Shown here: piece after piece, positions 47,951-57,016 of the stretch
Position numbering within the stretch: position 1 is the first letter of the stretch
How the letters are laid out: each line of letters opens with the position of its first letter
NCBI GenBank assembly: GCA_963758205.1
Contig: CAVWUM010000002.1
Coordinates: forward strand, 1,488,001-1,552,000
Direction: 5' to 3'
Length of the DNA: 64,000 bases
From: Owenweeksia sp963758205
GTDB lineage: Bacteria; Bacteroidota; Bacteroidia; Flavobacteriales; Schleiferiaceae
The notes under the pieces: generated by a model
Told to the model about the DNA's origin: nothing
The model's input: the letters and a program-made list of their open reading frames with translations, nothing else
Database searches by the model: none
Position numbers and translations under genes: made by a program

Positions 47951-49059
47951 AGGTAAGCCAGCGAAACCAGGTAGGTGATAACGCTGGTGGAAACCAACAA
48001 CCAAAATTTAGCTTTAAAGAAGGACTCCATCGGGTAAGCCCTGGTGAGGATGCCATCAAAATAGGCACTTTCCCAACCTACCATAAACTGCCCGTAGTTA
48101 ATCATAAAAATACCCGTCATAAATATTCCCACAAACACCAGCCAGCCCATACCTGGGTATTGCTCAGGGTTGGTATAAAACAATAATCCATACGCACTAA
48201 ACAGAGCGGTAATCGTAAGGATGCTCTTTGTTCTTTTATTCCGTAAAATAAGCTTTAGCTCATTCGCAATCATGGTGCCCACGGCTCCTTTTGATTCCAG
48301 AAATTCAAAGTTTTGTGTGGTTGCTTCTTTGGAGTGTTTTTTCCATTTATCAATGTAGGTCATTGAATATAGGAAGCGGGCATTTAGCAGGTAAACGCTT
48401 ATGGCCAAAGACCAGATTATGGCTCCGAGCCAGGCCTGACCTAATCCGCCAAAAAGGGCAGCTGACCAATCGTTTAAAGAAAACCATTCCATAAAGTTGC
48501 CAAAAAACAAAAGGCCTACTATTACGGCAAAGGCTATAAATACTGCCTGCTTTACGGCTACTATCCTTTTAATGTAGATGGCTAGAAAGTGATTGATTAC
48601 CACTATACCCAACATGCTTACCAGCCAAAACCAGGCAGTGCCCCCACCCAGCTCGGGCCAAACTGCCCTTATAGAAAAAGGAACGATAAATAACAGCGGC
48701 AATAAATTGAAAAAATTGAAAAGACTGCTACCCAGCAAAAAGTTAATTACCGTGGTTTTGCGTATGGGCTGCAGCAGGTAGTGCTGAATGCTCAGTACAT
48801 TCAAATCCTGTAAAAAGAAACGCATTACCAGGTCGGATAAAATGTAGTACAGTATGAATTCTGCAAAAACGGGGGTAATGAGTTCAGCTTCCGGGCGGGT
48901 TTCCGTGATTATTTCGGGTAAGAGAAAGCCCAGGGTTAAAAATATGGCTCCAAAATAAAGCACCAAAAATCCCATCAGGATTTTTACACCCCAGCCCTGG
49001 CTGAAGTATTTGGCACGAACCATTTTTTTCCAATGATGCTTAAATAGCGTAGTGTACAT
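47917..49059 (-). CDS. DUF5687 ABC membrane subunit, probably C-terminally truncated
   Basis: A 380-residue polytopic protein. The N-terminus FKHHWKKMVRAKYFSQGWG and the block LNVLSIQHYLLQPIRK are typical of DUF5687, with later segments MVGWESAYFDGILTRAYP. Family members that I recall run near 490 residues. Here the frame ends shortly after the WLLVSTSVITYLVSLAYL helix, inside the purine-rich segment, so roughly 100 residues with the last helices are missing. It would form an exporter with the adjacent ATPase. Substrate unknown. Confidence 0.82.
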   Translation of the reverse strand: MYTTLFKHHWKKMVRAKYFSQGWGVKILMGFLVLYFGAIFLTLGFLLPEIITETRPEAELITPVFAEFILYYILSDLVMRFFLQDLNVLSIQHYLLQPIRKTTVINFLLGSSLFNFFNLLPLLFIVPFSIRAVWPELGGGTAWFWLVSMLGIVVINHFLAIYIKRIVAVKQAVFIAFAVIVGLLFFGNFMEWFSLNDWSAALFGGLGQAWLGAIIWSLAISVYLLNARFLYSMTYIDKWKKHSKEATTQNFEFLESKGAVGTMIANELKLILRNKRTKSILTITALFSAYGLLFYTNPEQYPGMGWLVFVGIFMTGIFMINYGQFMVGWESAYFDGILTRAYPMESFFKAKFWLLVSTSVITYLVSLAYLVLCAFSVFKY

Positions 49060-49103
49060 GAAGTAAGATTAAGTGCTGCAAATTAACAATTGTAGGCTCT
49101 AAG

Positions 49104-50138
49104 TCAGTACTTTTTAAACCATATCTCCAGTGCCTCTTTCAAGATGTCGTTCAGGTATTCACCTCCTCCATTAAGGCAAATAGCAATGGTTACATTCTCT
49201 TCAGGAAAATGAGCCGCAAACGATTCCAAGCCTCCAATTGAGCCGCCATGGCCATAAGCCCGTTTATCATAAAAGGGATATTGAAAAAGTCCAAGGCCAA
49301 ACCCTTTCTTCATGGTCATCATTTCATTAAGCGATTCCTTTTCAATCAGCTTACCGTCAAATAAGGCTGAGTAAAACCAGCATAAATCCATTGGTGTTGA
49401 TACAATAGCTCCGGCACCCTTCAGGCTTTCAAGATCACCCTCTCGCATTTGCACCCATTTCCCTCCCTGTTTTTTATAAGCGTAGGCTTCATTATTTTCT
49501 GAGTTTACCTTTTGTCCATATACCGTTCGGTTTAATTTCAACGGAATAGTAATCCGATGGGCGATCAGCCTGACAAAGGATGCACTATCTATACGCTCGG
49601 CAATAAGGCTAAGGGCTACATAGTTTGCATTGTTATACTCCGCCTTACTACCGGGCTTAAAGTCCGGTTTAGAATTTTCAAATACGGCATCTATTTCCTT
49701 ATTAGTCTGCGGGTTCAGGTTTCTGTATTCCGATCTTCTGCTCTTCGCAAAATTTTCTATTCCGCTTTGATGACGCAGCAGTTGCTCTATAGTAATTTCT
49801 GCGGCTTTTGGCCATTCAGGAAAAAATCGGCTTAAAGGCTCATCGAGTTTGAGCTTACCCTCCTCCATCATTTGAAGAATTACAACAGCCGTAAATGTTT
49901 TGGATATTGACCCTATCCTATATTGGGTCAAACTATCGGGTTTGATTTCAGGATACACCGCATAACCGAAATTATTATGATACATCGGTTCACCATTCTT
50001 AAAGATGACAATTGAACCCATGGCTTTGTCCTTTTTTTCAAAGGTTTTGATCAAGTCATCCAATGCCTCACTCCGCTGTTGCGGAAAAACGGGTTGGACT
50101 GCCAACGAGAAAAGTAATATGTGCAATAACTTCTTCAT
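49104..50138 (-). CDS. serine hydrolase, beta-lactamase/penicillin-binding-protein-like
   Basis: A 344-residue exported protein: signal MKKLLHILLFSLAVQPVFPQ, then a class C beta-lactamase fold with nucleophile motif SISK (about residue 77), Tyr motif in AEYNNANYVAL (about 168) and HGGSIGG near residue 290 in place of KTG. Such proteins are usually esterases or D-aminopeptidases, not true lactamases. 44 bp upstream of the ABC membrane gene on the same strand. Confidence 0.9.
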   Translation of the reverse strand: MKKLLHILLFSLAVQPVFPQQRSEALDDLIKTFEKKDKAMGSIVIFKNGEPMYHNNFGYAVYPEIKPDSLTQYRIGSISKTFTAVVILQMMEEGKLKLDEPLSRFFPEWPKAAEITIEQLLRHQSGIENFAKSRRSEYRNLNPQTNKEIDAVFENSKPDFKPGSKAEYNNANYVALSLIAERIDSASFVRLIAHRITIPLKLNRTVYGQKVNSENNEAYAYKKQGGKWVQMREGDLESLKGAGAIVSTPMDLCWFYSALFDGKLIEKESLNEMMTMKKGFGLGLFQYPFYDKRAYGHGGSIGGLESFAAHFPEENVTIAICLNGGGEYLNDILKEALEIWFKKY

Positions 50139-50214
50139 AACAGGTATTTGTGTAGGCCTTATTCACGGAGCGAGGTAAATTCCTAACTTAGGTAAATATT
50201 TCAACTTATTAACC

Positions 50215-51603
50215 ATGAATAAAATTACCTATCCCTTTAAAGCCTTTGCCTGTTTCATGCTACTTTCACTGCTTAGCTTTTCCCTCCTATCACAAAGCGA
50301 TAACAGCCTTTCTTTTGATGGCATAAATGATGTGGTAAATATTCCCGGGGCCTCATCACAAATCGCTGGTTCAACATCAGGTATAAGCCTTAGTTGCTGG
50401 GTGTATGCCACCAACCCCAGCCCAAACTATCCAAATTTTGACGGCATTGCGGGTTTTAGAAATGAAACCACTTGCGATTTTTACCTACTTCACCTTACCA
50501 CCACATCTCTGGAAGCGCGATTTAGAAATAGTACCGGAACAAATTATGACGCGACTGTTCCCGGCTTTTCTATTAATACCTGGCAACATCTGGTAATGAC
50601 TTATGATGGCTCCTCTTTAAAAGTTTATCTCAATGGTACTCAAGCTGCATCAGTTCCGGCCAGTGGCAGTATTTCCTCTACTTCTGAGGTGATGTATTTG
50701 GGCAAACTCCCCTTTTCACCAAACGATTTTATGTTTGGCGGTAAGCTGGATGAAGTAGGTCTTTGGAACAAAGCCCTTACGGCTTCGGAAGTAAGTTGCA
50801 TGTACAACTACGGTCATGATAACTCCAGTGCCAACCTAAAGCTGCACTATACTTTTGACCAGGGAGTGCCCAATGGCACCAACACGGGTCTAAGCAGCAT
50901 TATTGATAGTAAAGGAAACATAAATGGTTTTATGAATGGTTTTACCTTAAGCGGAACCTCTTCTAACTTTGTACCCGGAGTAATGCAGGCCGGAAGTTTT
51001 GCCACTAGCATTTGCAAAGGAGATAGCATTAATTTTGGCTCCAGCTATTACAGTAAACCAGGTATCTACTCCGTAAAAATTCCCGTTTCCGGGGGCTGTG
51101 ATTCCATTAGTAAAATGGTGCTTACTGTAGATTCTGTTGATAATGGAATAACAGCAATTAATAACGGAGCCACGCTACAGGCCAATGCCACAGCGGCCAC
51201 ATATCAATGGATAAATTGTGGTACAAAACAGGCCCTTCCCAACGGTACACAAAGAACTTACATACCAATTACCAAAGGGCAATTTGCCGTGGTGGTAACT
51301 CAAAACGGATGTTCTGATACCTCAGGTTGCATTAATAGCACAGTGAGTTTACCCGAAATTCAATTACCATTTTTAAGTGTATTTCCAAATCCAGCTAAAA
51401 ACAGATTTACCCTTTCGCAGGGATATGACTTTGATGCCGGACAATTGGAAATACTAAATGCCGCAGGTATTCTTGTAGCTACCATTCCCGTTTCTCCACA
51501 ACCAGAAACTCAAATTGAAGTTAACCTACCCGCAGGAATTTATCTGGTAAACTTTTATAGAGTGGATGGAAAGAGGGGTGCTTATAGGTTGGTTGTTGAA
51601 TAA
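50215..51603 (+). CDS. LamG-domain protein with T9SS sorting domain
   Basis: A 462-residue surface protein. Signal peptide (ends near FSLLSQS), a concanavalin-like LamG domain (about 30-205; NTWQHLVMTYDGSSLKVYLNG and GKLDEVGLWNKALTASEV), a Cys-containing beta region (about 265-370), and a C-terminal type A sorting signal (LSVFPNPAKNRFTL to GIYLVNFYR). Secreted by the type IX system, probably binding glycans or other surface ligands. It interrupts the paa region on the opposite strand and ends at a shared terminator. Confidence 0.88.
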   Translation: MNKITYPFKAFACFMLLSLLSFSLLSQSDNSLSFDGINDVVNIPGASSQIAGSTSGISLSCWVYATNPSPNYPNFDGIAGFRNETTCDFYLLHLTTTSLEARFRNSTGTNYDATVPGFSINTWQHLVMTYDGSSLKVYLNGTQAASVPASGSISSTSEVMYLGKLPFSPNDFMFGGKLDEVGLWNKALTASEVSCMYNYGHDNSSANLKLHYTFDQGVPNGTNTGLSSIIDSKGNINGFMNGFTLSGTSSNFVPGVMQAGSFATSICKGDSINFGSSYYSKPGIYSVKIPVSGGCDSISKMVLTVDSVDNGITAINNGATLQANATAATYQWINCGTKQALPNGTQRTYIPITKGQFAVVVTQNGCSDTSGCINSTVSLPEIQLPFLSVFPNPAKNRFTLSQGYDFDAGQLEILNAAGILVATIPVSPQPETQIEVNLPAGIYLVNFYRVDGKRGAYRLVVE

Positions 51604-51621
51604 CAATCACTCCAGTTCATG

Positions 51622-51659
51622 AAAAAAGGGATGAGCACTATTGCTTTCATCCCTTTTTT
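51622..51659. terminator. bidirectional intrinsic terminator
   Basis: Thirteen-bp stem AAAAAAGGGATGA / TCATCCCTTTTTT with a 12-nt loop, between the convergent LamG gene and paaH. Confidence 0.9.
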
Positions 51660-51672
51660 GATTGTTCAATTT

Positions 51673-52827
51673 TTAATAAAACATTGTCCCCTCCCGCGCC
51701 ATTTTCCGCAACAGCGGGCTGCATCGGTAGCGGTCTTCATGGTATTCACTGTAAAGCCTATCTAAAGTATCCACACAATGTTGAATGCCTTTTTCGTCTG
51801 CCCACTTCAAGAGGCCTTTAGGGTAGTTTACACCTTTGGTCATAGCCAGGTCAATATCATTTCGGCTGGCTATGTTCAGGTACATGGCATCTGCCGCTTC
51901 ATTAATCAGCATTACCAAAATGCGCCACAGTATATTGTCACCCAATTCCTTGTTTTTGGTTGGCTCGGGCATTTCAGCGCCTTCGGCATAATTATAAAAT
52001 CCACGGCCGGTTTTGCGGCCCAGCCAGCCTGCTTCCATCATACGCTTTTGCGTGAAGTTAGGGCGGTAGCGTGGATCATAAAAAAATGCCTCAAACACAC
52101 TTTCAGTAACGGCATAGTTTACATCATGCCCAATAAAATCCATTAAGGTAAATGGCCCCATGCGGAAACCACCCAATTCAGTCATCGCCCAGTCAATAGT
52201 GGCAGTGTCGGCAAAGCCTTCTTCATAAATGCGTACGGCCTCCCCATAAAACGGTCGCGCCACACGGTTTACAATAAAGCCCGGAGTATCCTTGGCCTGT
52301 ACGGTTACTTTTCCCCAACTGTCAATTATGGCTCTTGCTTTTTCTATTGTTTCCACAGAAGTTGAAACCGCTGGAATAATTTCCACCAGAGGCATAAGGG
52401 GTGCAGGGTTAAAAAAGTGAATGCCTATAACCCTCTCTGCATTTTTTACCGAAGCTCCAATACTGGCTATGGAAAGGGATGAAGTGTTTGAGGCCAAAAT
52501 CGCATCTTCAGAAACGATACCTTCAAGTTCTTTAAAGATAGCCTTCTTCACTTCTATATTTTCCACCACGGCTTCTATTATGAGGCCTGCGTCCTTAAGG
52601 TCGGCCATTTGGCTGGTGTATGAAATCCTACCTACAATTTCAGCATCTTCTCCTTCCTTCAGCTTTCCCTTCTCCACCAGGCGGGCCAAAATCTTTTCAT
52701 GCCCTGATTTGGCCTTTGTAAGGGCCGCTTCAAATTTATCGGTAAGATATACCTCATGTCCGTTTTGGGCGGCCACCTGGGCAATGCCTGCTCCCATAGC
52801 TCCGGCTCCTATTATTGCTATTTTCAT
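51673..52827 (-). CDS. paaH: 3-hydroxyacyl-CoA dehydrogenase PaaH
   Basis: A 384-residue NAD-dependent enzyme. Rossmann motif GAGAMGAGIAQVAAQNG at the N-terminus, GIHFFNPAPLMPLVEI near residue 140 (catalytic His), and the C-terminal helical domain with GPFTLMDFIGHDVNY. It oxidises 3-hydroxyadipyl-CoA in the lower phenylacetate pathway. The extra C-terminal repeat (about 290-384) is typical of PaaH. Last gene of the paaA-to-paaH block, 67 bp after paaG. Confidence 0.93.
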   Translation of the reverse strand: MKIAIIGAGAMGAGIAQVAAQNGHEVYLTDKFEAALTKAKSGHEKILARLVEKGKLKEGEDAEIVGRISYTSQMADLKDAGLIIEAVVENIEVKKAIFKELEGIVSEDAILASNTSSLSIASIGASVKNAERVIGIHFFNPAPLMPLVEIIPAVSTSVETIEKARAIIDSWGKVTVQAKDTPGFIVNRVARPFYGEAVRIYEEGFADTATIDWAMTELGGFRMGPFTLMDFIGHDVNYAVTESVFEAFFYDPRYRPNFTQKRMMEAGWLGRKTGRGFYNYAEGAEMPEPTKNKELGDNILWRILVMLINEAADAMYLNIASRNDIDLAMTKGVNYPKGLLKWADEKGIQHCVDTLDRLYSEYHEDRYRCSPLLRKMAREGTMFY

Positions 52828-52841
52828 TTTTTAACTTTTCT

Positions 52842-52890
52842 CACGCTGATTTCGCAGATAAGCGCTGATAATTCTGCGACAATCTGCGTG
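52842..52890. repeat. 49-bp imperfect palindrome of 9-nt units
   Basis: Opens CACGCTGATTTCGCAGATA and closes TCTGCGACAATCTGCGTG. The arms pair with one mismatch and one gap. The first half is made of 9-nt units (CGCTGATTT, CGCAGATAA, GCGCTGATAA), similar in style to the arms around the GxxExxY gene. It fills most of the 67-bp gap between paaG and paaH. Confidence 0.7.
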
Positions 52891-52894
52891 CTAA

Positions 52895-53674
52895 TTACTC
52901 CCCCTTAAATTCCGGTCTTCTCTTCTCTAAAAATGCTTTTGTTCCCTCTGCATAATCATAGCTATGCCCGCACTCCGTTTGGTACTTATCCTCCAGCTTC
53001 AGCTGGTCTTCCAAAGTATTGTTGAATGACGCATTGAGCAGGGCCTTTGTTCGGGCCAGAGCCAGGGTAGGCATCTTACTCAGGGTCTGGGCGATTTTCA
53101 TTGATTCTTCAGCAAAGCTATCATCACTGAATGCTTTGTAAATCATACCCATGGCTTCTGCCTCAGTAGCAGAAACTTTATCACCCAGCATCATAAGGGC
53201 TGAGGCTTTTTGAAAACCAACTAAGCGAGGCAAAGTGTAGGTGCCTCCGCTATCGGGTATCAAACCAATTTTTGAAAATGCCTGTATAAAACTGGCTGAT
53301 TCCGTGGCTACACAAACATCTGCTGCCAAAGCAATATTAGCACCTGCCCCGGCCGCTACACCATTTACAGCGGCCACCACGGGTAGTTCAATATTGCGGA
53401 TGGCCTGCACAATGGGATTGTAATGCTCGGTAACGATTTTAGTCAACTCCGGCCCGTCAGGGTCTGTAGCTTCCGCCAGATCCTGGCCTGCACAAAAGGC
53501 CTTGCCATTTCCCGTAAGGTAAATGCAGCGAACGCCTTTATCGGCTGTGGCCTTCTTCAGTTCATCCTGAAGAGCCAGCGCCATTTCGCGCACAAAGCTG
53601 TTGTATTTATCAGGGCGGTTTAGGGTTATTTTTAAGACTTTATCAACCTTTTCGGTTTGTATGAATTCAGACAT
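52895..53674 (-). CDS. paaG: 2-(1,2-epoxy-1,2-dihydrophenyl)acetyl-CoA isomerase PaaG
   Basis: A 259-residue crotonase that converts the ring-epoxide to the oxepin-CoA. It follows E. coli PaaG closely: LTGNGKAFCAGQDLAE, AAVNGVAAGAGANIALAAD and SKIGLIPDSGGTYTLPR, with the catalytic Asp in IPDSGG. The tail AFLEKRRPEFKG is also family-specific. A second crotonase at 14134-14904 is more distant. Upstream of paaH on the same strand. Confidence 0.93.
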   Translation of the reverse strand: MSEFIQTEKVDKVLKITLNRPDKYNSFVREMALALQDELKKATADKGVRCIYLTGNGKAFCAGQDLAEATDPDGPELTKIVTEHYNPIVQAIRNIELPVVAAVNGVAAGAGANIALAADVCVATESASFIQAFSKIGLIPDSGGTYTLPRLVGFQKASALMMLGDKVSATEAEAMGMIYKAFSDDSFAEESMKIAQTLSKMPTLALARTKALLNASFNNTLEDQLKLEDKYQTECGHSYDYAEGTKAFLEKRRPEFKGE

Positions 53675-53771
53675 CTATTTAAGATTATATTACACAGTAA
53701 TAGTGAACGTTACTTTTTAGGTTGGCCAAATTATAAAATCCATTGCGGGTTATGATAAAACTATTACGATA

Positions 53772-54224
53772 ATGAACCTAACAGTAATTCTAGTTTGGTG
53801 CTTTACCTTCATGGCTCATAAGGCAGAAGAGAAAATTCCATTTCATGTTTTCAATAGAAGTTTTACGAGTAAGGATATTGACGTTCATATCTTCATAGAT
53901 GGTCAGAGCCTTTTGTACACACCCTCTTTAAATCAAACCCTTCATGATGACACTACATACTTTACTACATTGAATCCTGGCCAGCATATCATTTCAGTTC
54001 ATTCTTATCAAAAAAGTATATTCACCATTGATACGGTAATAGTAGATAGCACAGCTTTAAGCACATCTAAACCTGTCAACTGGCTATGGATAGACTACAA
54101 TTACACTCCACCCCTAAGCGAGCAGTTTACTTATGAGCTAAACCGAAGGATTGAATTTTTAAAACCGGCCTCTCCTCTTGACAGCACTTCATTATGGCAT
54201 AGAGCGCGACAGGAAACGATATAA
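53772..54224 (+). CDS. hypothetical protein
   Basis: 150 residues, unrecognised. The N-terminus is weakly hydrophobic (MNLTVILVWCFTFM), perhaps a poor signal, followed by beta-like segments (DIDVHIFIDGQSLLYTP, LNPGQHIISVHSYQKSIF). The frame stops at a TAA at 54222, but the same frame continues for 23 more protein-like codons (FLRDEEDPNFEIRWGFYIK) to a stop at 54296. A base error or true stop gain at 54222 is therefore possible. It is on the opposite strand to the flanking paa genes. Confidence 0.55.
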   Translation: MNLTVILVWCFTFMAHKAEEKIPFHVFNRSFTSKDIDVHIFIDGQSLLYTPSLNQTLHDDTTYFTTLNPGQHIISVHSYQKSIFTIDTVIVDSTALSTSKPVNWLWIDYNYTPPLSEQFTYELNRRIEFLKPASPLDSTSLWHRARQETI

Positions 54225-54312
54225 AGAAAAGGACAGTTTCTGCGGGATGAAGAAGATCCAAATTTTGAGATTCGCTGGGGCTTTTATATCAAATAACTCT
54301 TAGCAGGTTATT

Positions 54313-54801
54313 CTATTTTATGGTTAAAAGTGACAAAAGATTTTTGACATCCGTCCTCGGTAATTTGATTACTGACAGTATTTCTTCATCCTGATTACGT
54401 ATACCAACGCAAGCAAGATTTTCTTTTTCGGTTGGTTGATATTGGAATACTTCATACTCACCACTAATCTCCTTTTTGGGGCCTTTGAAGTATTTGTAAT
54501 CTGCCTGATAGGAGAACTCCCCATTTTTAAAAACTAAATTCTCAGCCCCATGAGTATTCCATAAGATTACCCGCCAGAGATATATAGCCATGGCATAGGT
54601 GACTACAAACACAAGAAGGAACGCTATATGGGGTCCGTTGCCCAGAACCATTGAAAAAATAAATCCGGTTACAGGAAGAAACAGAGCAAGCATCAAAATC
54701 ACCCAAAGACATACAAGCACAAAGGCTGGAGGGCGTAATACTTTGAGCCTAACTAACAAGGGCACATTTTCTATAATTTCAACCTGTTTCAACTGCCACA
54801 A
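54313..54801 (-). CDS. hypothetical membrane protein
   Basis: 162 residues with two adjacent hydrophobic helices (about 25-50 and 55-80) and a cytoplasmic-looking soluble C-terminus (FKNGEFSYQADYKYFKG). No recognised family. It starts 20 bp after the paaD stop on the same strand, so it is probably co-transcribed. Confidence 0.6.
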   Translation of the reverse strand: MWQLKQVEIIENVPLLVRLKVLRPPAFVLVCLWVILMLALFLPVTGFIFSMVLGNGPHIAFLLVFVVTYAMAIYLWRVILWNTHGAENLVFKNGEFSYQADYKYFKGPKKEISGEYEVFQYQPTEKENLACVGIRNQDEEILSVIKLPRTDVKNLLSLLTIK

Positions 54802-54821
54802 GTGTACATGTTAAGAAGCGA

Positions 54822-55310
54822 TTATATACACTTAAAATAATCAAAAGGCTCCTGGCAGTCGCTGCACTTATACAGGGCTTTACAAGCGGTAGAGCCAAAC
54901 TGGCTTACCATAGCGGTATTGGTAGAACCACAGTTGGGGCACTTCACGGTTTTAGCTTTTCCAAACAACACTGATTTATCGGCTGAACTGCCTTCGGGCG
55001 GAGCAATGCCATACTCGCGTAGCTTTTCTTTGCCACGCTCCGTCATCCAGTCTGTTGTCCATGGTGGGGATAAAACGGTTTGGACTTCTGCATTTTCGAG
55101 TCCTTCTTCTTTAAGCTTCAGCTTAATGTTTTCCTCAATCTCATTCATTGCCGGGCAGCCACTGTAAGTTGGGGTTATTTGTACTATAGGATGATCATGG
55201 CTTAAGTCCACATGCCGCACAACACCCAGGTCAACCACGGATAGTACCGGAATTTCAGGGTCGGACACATCCTCCAGCCATTGCCATATTTGGTTTTCTG
55301 TTATTGTCAT
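54822..55310 (-). CDS. paaD: phenylacetyl-CoA epoxidase maturation subunit PaaD
   Basis: A 162-residue protein with an N-terminal MIP18/DUF59-type domain (WLEDVSDPEIPVLSVVDLG, PTYSGCPAMNEIEENI) and a C-terminal zinc-ribbon-like block (CPNCGS, then CSDCQEPFDYFKC). PaaD is needed for the iron centre of the PaaABCE epoxidase. Same strand as paaC, separated from it by an LRR lipoprotein gene. Confidence 0.93.
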   Translation of the reverse strand: MTITENQIWQWLEDVSDPEIPVLSVVDLGVVRHVDLSHDHPIVQITPTYSGCPAMNEIEENIKLKLKEEGLENAEVQTVLSPPWTTDWMTERGKEKLREYGIAPPEGSSADKSVLFGKAKTVKCPNCGSTNTAMVSQFGSTACKALYKCSDCQEPFDYFKCI

Positions 55311-55345
55311 TTCAATAATTAAGAACCTTTAAAGTACAAAATTGA

Positions 55346-56107
55346 TCACTTCAATATGATACGCAACTCCCTGTTGCCTGGCACCGCAAAGCAGCCGGGT
55401 ATAAATATATTATTATTTACCACCAGCTCTTCAAGCGAAAGTGATTCACATAAACCTACGGGTATTTCGAGTCCATTTCCGGCATAAGCCACATTTAATA
55501 CCAATAGGTTAGGCAGGTAGCTCAACTCCTGCGGCAATGTATTAAGATAGTTGCGTTCCAAATTCAGCATTTGCAGGTTTTGCAAATATTCAATCCCAAA
55601 GGGTAGTTTTCTTAGCTGATTTTGATTGAGGTATAAAAACTTCAGCTTCTTCAACTGAATGATTTCCTGTGGAATGGAATCCAGATTATTGAAGCTCAGG
55701 TTAAGCACCTCAAGGTTTTCGAGATTACCTATCTCCTTAGGCAAATGGGTAATTTTATTGTGATGGAGGGATAACCTCTTCAGGTTTTTCAGCTTCCCTA
55801 TTTCCGGGGGAATCTCCGTTAGTTTGTTATTGCTGATAACCAACTCCTCCAGTTTATCCAAATCACCAATGGTAGCCGGAATTTCAAAAAGATTGCACTT
55901 AAAAAGGCGCAATTCCTTAAGGTTGGCCAGGCGTGCAATGTTTTCGGGTAACACGCCAATACGCTGCCTGCTCAGCACGAGTTTTTCAACGTCTTCGGCC
56001 TCCCGCAAGGCTTTATCGTAGCTGGTGTATGCTTTACAACCAGCCAATAGTAAGGCCAGTGCAAAAATCAAAACGGCAGAGAAGTGAAGGGCTTTAGGTT
56101 TTGCCAT
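55346..56107 (-). CDS. leucine-rich repeat lipoprotein
   Basis: A 253-residue lipoprotein (signal ending ALLLAGC at residue 24), then about seven to eight LRRs of 23 residues of the LxxLxxLxLxxNxLxxIP type (KLEELVISNNKLTEIPPEI). It contains no catalytic domain. It lies between paaC and paaD with 35-bp gaps on both sides, so it must be transcribed with the epoxidase genes. No LRR protein belongs to the known pathway, so it is probably an inserted gene for surface binding. Confidence 0.88.
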   Translation of the reverse strand: MAKPKALHFSAVLIFALALLLAGCKAYTSYDKALREAEDVEKLVLSRQRIGVLPENIARLANLKELRLFKCNLFEIPATIGDLDKLEELVISNNKLTEIPPEIGKLKNLKRLSLHHNKITHLPKEIGNLENLEVLNLSFNNLDSIPQEIIQLKKLKFLYLNQNQLRKLPFGIEYLQNLQMLNLERNYLNTLPQELSYLPNLLVLNVAYAGNGLEIPVGLCESLSLEELVVNNNIFIPGCFAVPGNRELRIILK

Positions 56108-56142
56108 GGCAGTATAATCAGGCCAGTTTAAATTGGGCTATT

Positions 56143-56895
56143 CTACCATTTGGCTTCAGGATACATTCTGGGCATATGTTGCATTTCCGCTAATATATAC
56201 CCGAGATATTCAGTATGCTCTCCATTTTTACCCCCGGTTTGCATCCATCCTGATTCGGGCTTTGTAAGCGTTGCCATTTCAAGAATTTCGGCCACCTTGG
56301 TATGCCATGCGGCCTTTATTGGCTCGAGGTCAACACCTATTCCGGCCTCTATCATTTTGTGATCCACCGCATCCATTTCAAACATTTCGCCCGTCCACTC
56401 CCAAAGTTCATTTATTGAATTCTGAATTCTTTCGTGGCTTTCTTCGGTACCATCACCAAGACGAATCACCCACTCGGCACTCCATTGCGCATGGTAGGTA
56501 ATCTCCTTTATAGCCTTTTGCGCTACAGCGCGAATATGGTCATCCTTGCTTTTCAGCAGTTCGGTATATTGAAAGTAATTGAAGGTATCAAACAAAAACT
56601 GGCGGGCCAGCGTTTTGCCCCAGTCGCCATTTTCAAGCTCCAGTAGCAGCAGGTTTTTATACTCCATCACATCTCTGAAAAAGGCCATTTTATCCTCTGT
56701 ATGGCCTTCTCCTTCAAGTTCGGCAGCATATTGCATCAGCATACGTGCCTGACCTAAATGATCAAGCGCAATGTTGGACAATGCTATGTCCTGCTCTAAA
56801 ATTGGCCCGTGGCCACACCACTCTGCCAGCCGCTGCCCCAGTATCAGGGCATTGTCGCCAAGGCGTAGTGTATATTCTTTAAGTTCTTTTTGCAT
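56143..56895 (-). CDS. paaC: phenylacetyl-CoA epoxidase structural subunit PaaC
   Basis: A 250-residue helical, ferritin-like subunit. DNALILGQRLAEWCGHGPILEQDIALSNIALDHLGQAR-type opening (positions 10-45), AQWSAEWVIRLGDGTEESH in the middle and EYLGYILAEMQHMPRMYPEA at the end. It forms the stable PaaAC heterodimer in which PaaA holds the diiron centre. 121 bp after paaB. Confidence 0.95.
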   Translation of the reverse strand: MQKELKEYTLRLGDNALILGQRLAEWCGHGPILEQDIALSNIALDHLGQARMLMQYAAELEGEGHTEDKMAFFRDVMEYKNLLLLELENGDWGKTLARQFLFDTFNYFQYTELLKSKDDHIRAVAQKAIKEITYHAQWSAEWVIRLGDGTEESHERIQNSINELWEWTGEMFEMDAVDHKMIEAGIGVDLEPIKAAWHTKVAEILEMATLTKPESGWMQTGGKNGEHTEYLGYILAEMQHMPRMYPEAKW

Positions 56896-57016
56896 TACAG
56901 TTGATTTTGGAAGGTATCAATCTATTTACCAACCTTCTTGGAATCTTTTCTATCAACCTTCGATACATCCACGCTAATGCGTGGACACTCAGGCTGACAA
57001 AACTTCAAACATTATA

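Noticed and set aside
49104..50138. Reading the serine hydrolase as an antibiotic-resistance beta-lactamase
   Set aside because: Class C-like fold but HGG in place of KTG and no resistance context. Most such Bacteroidota proteins are esterases or peptidases.
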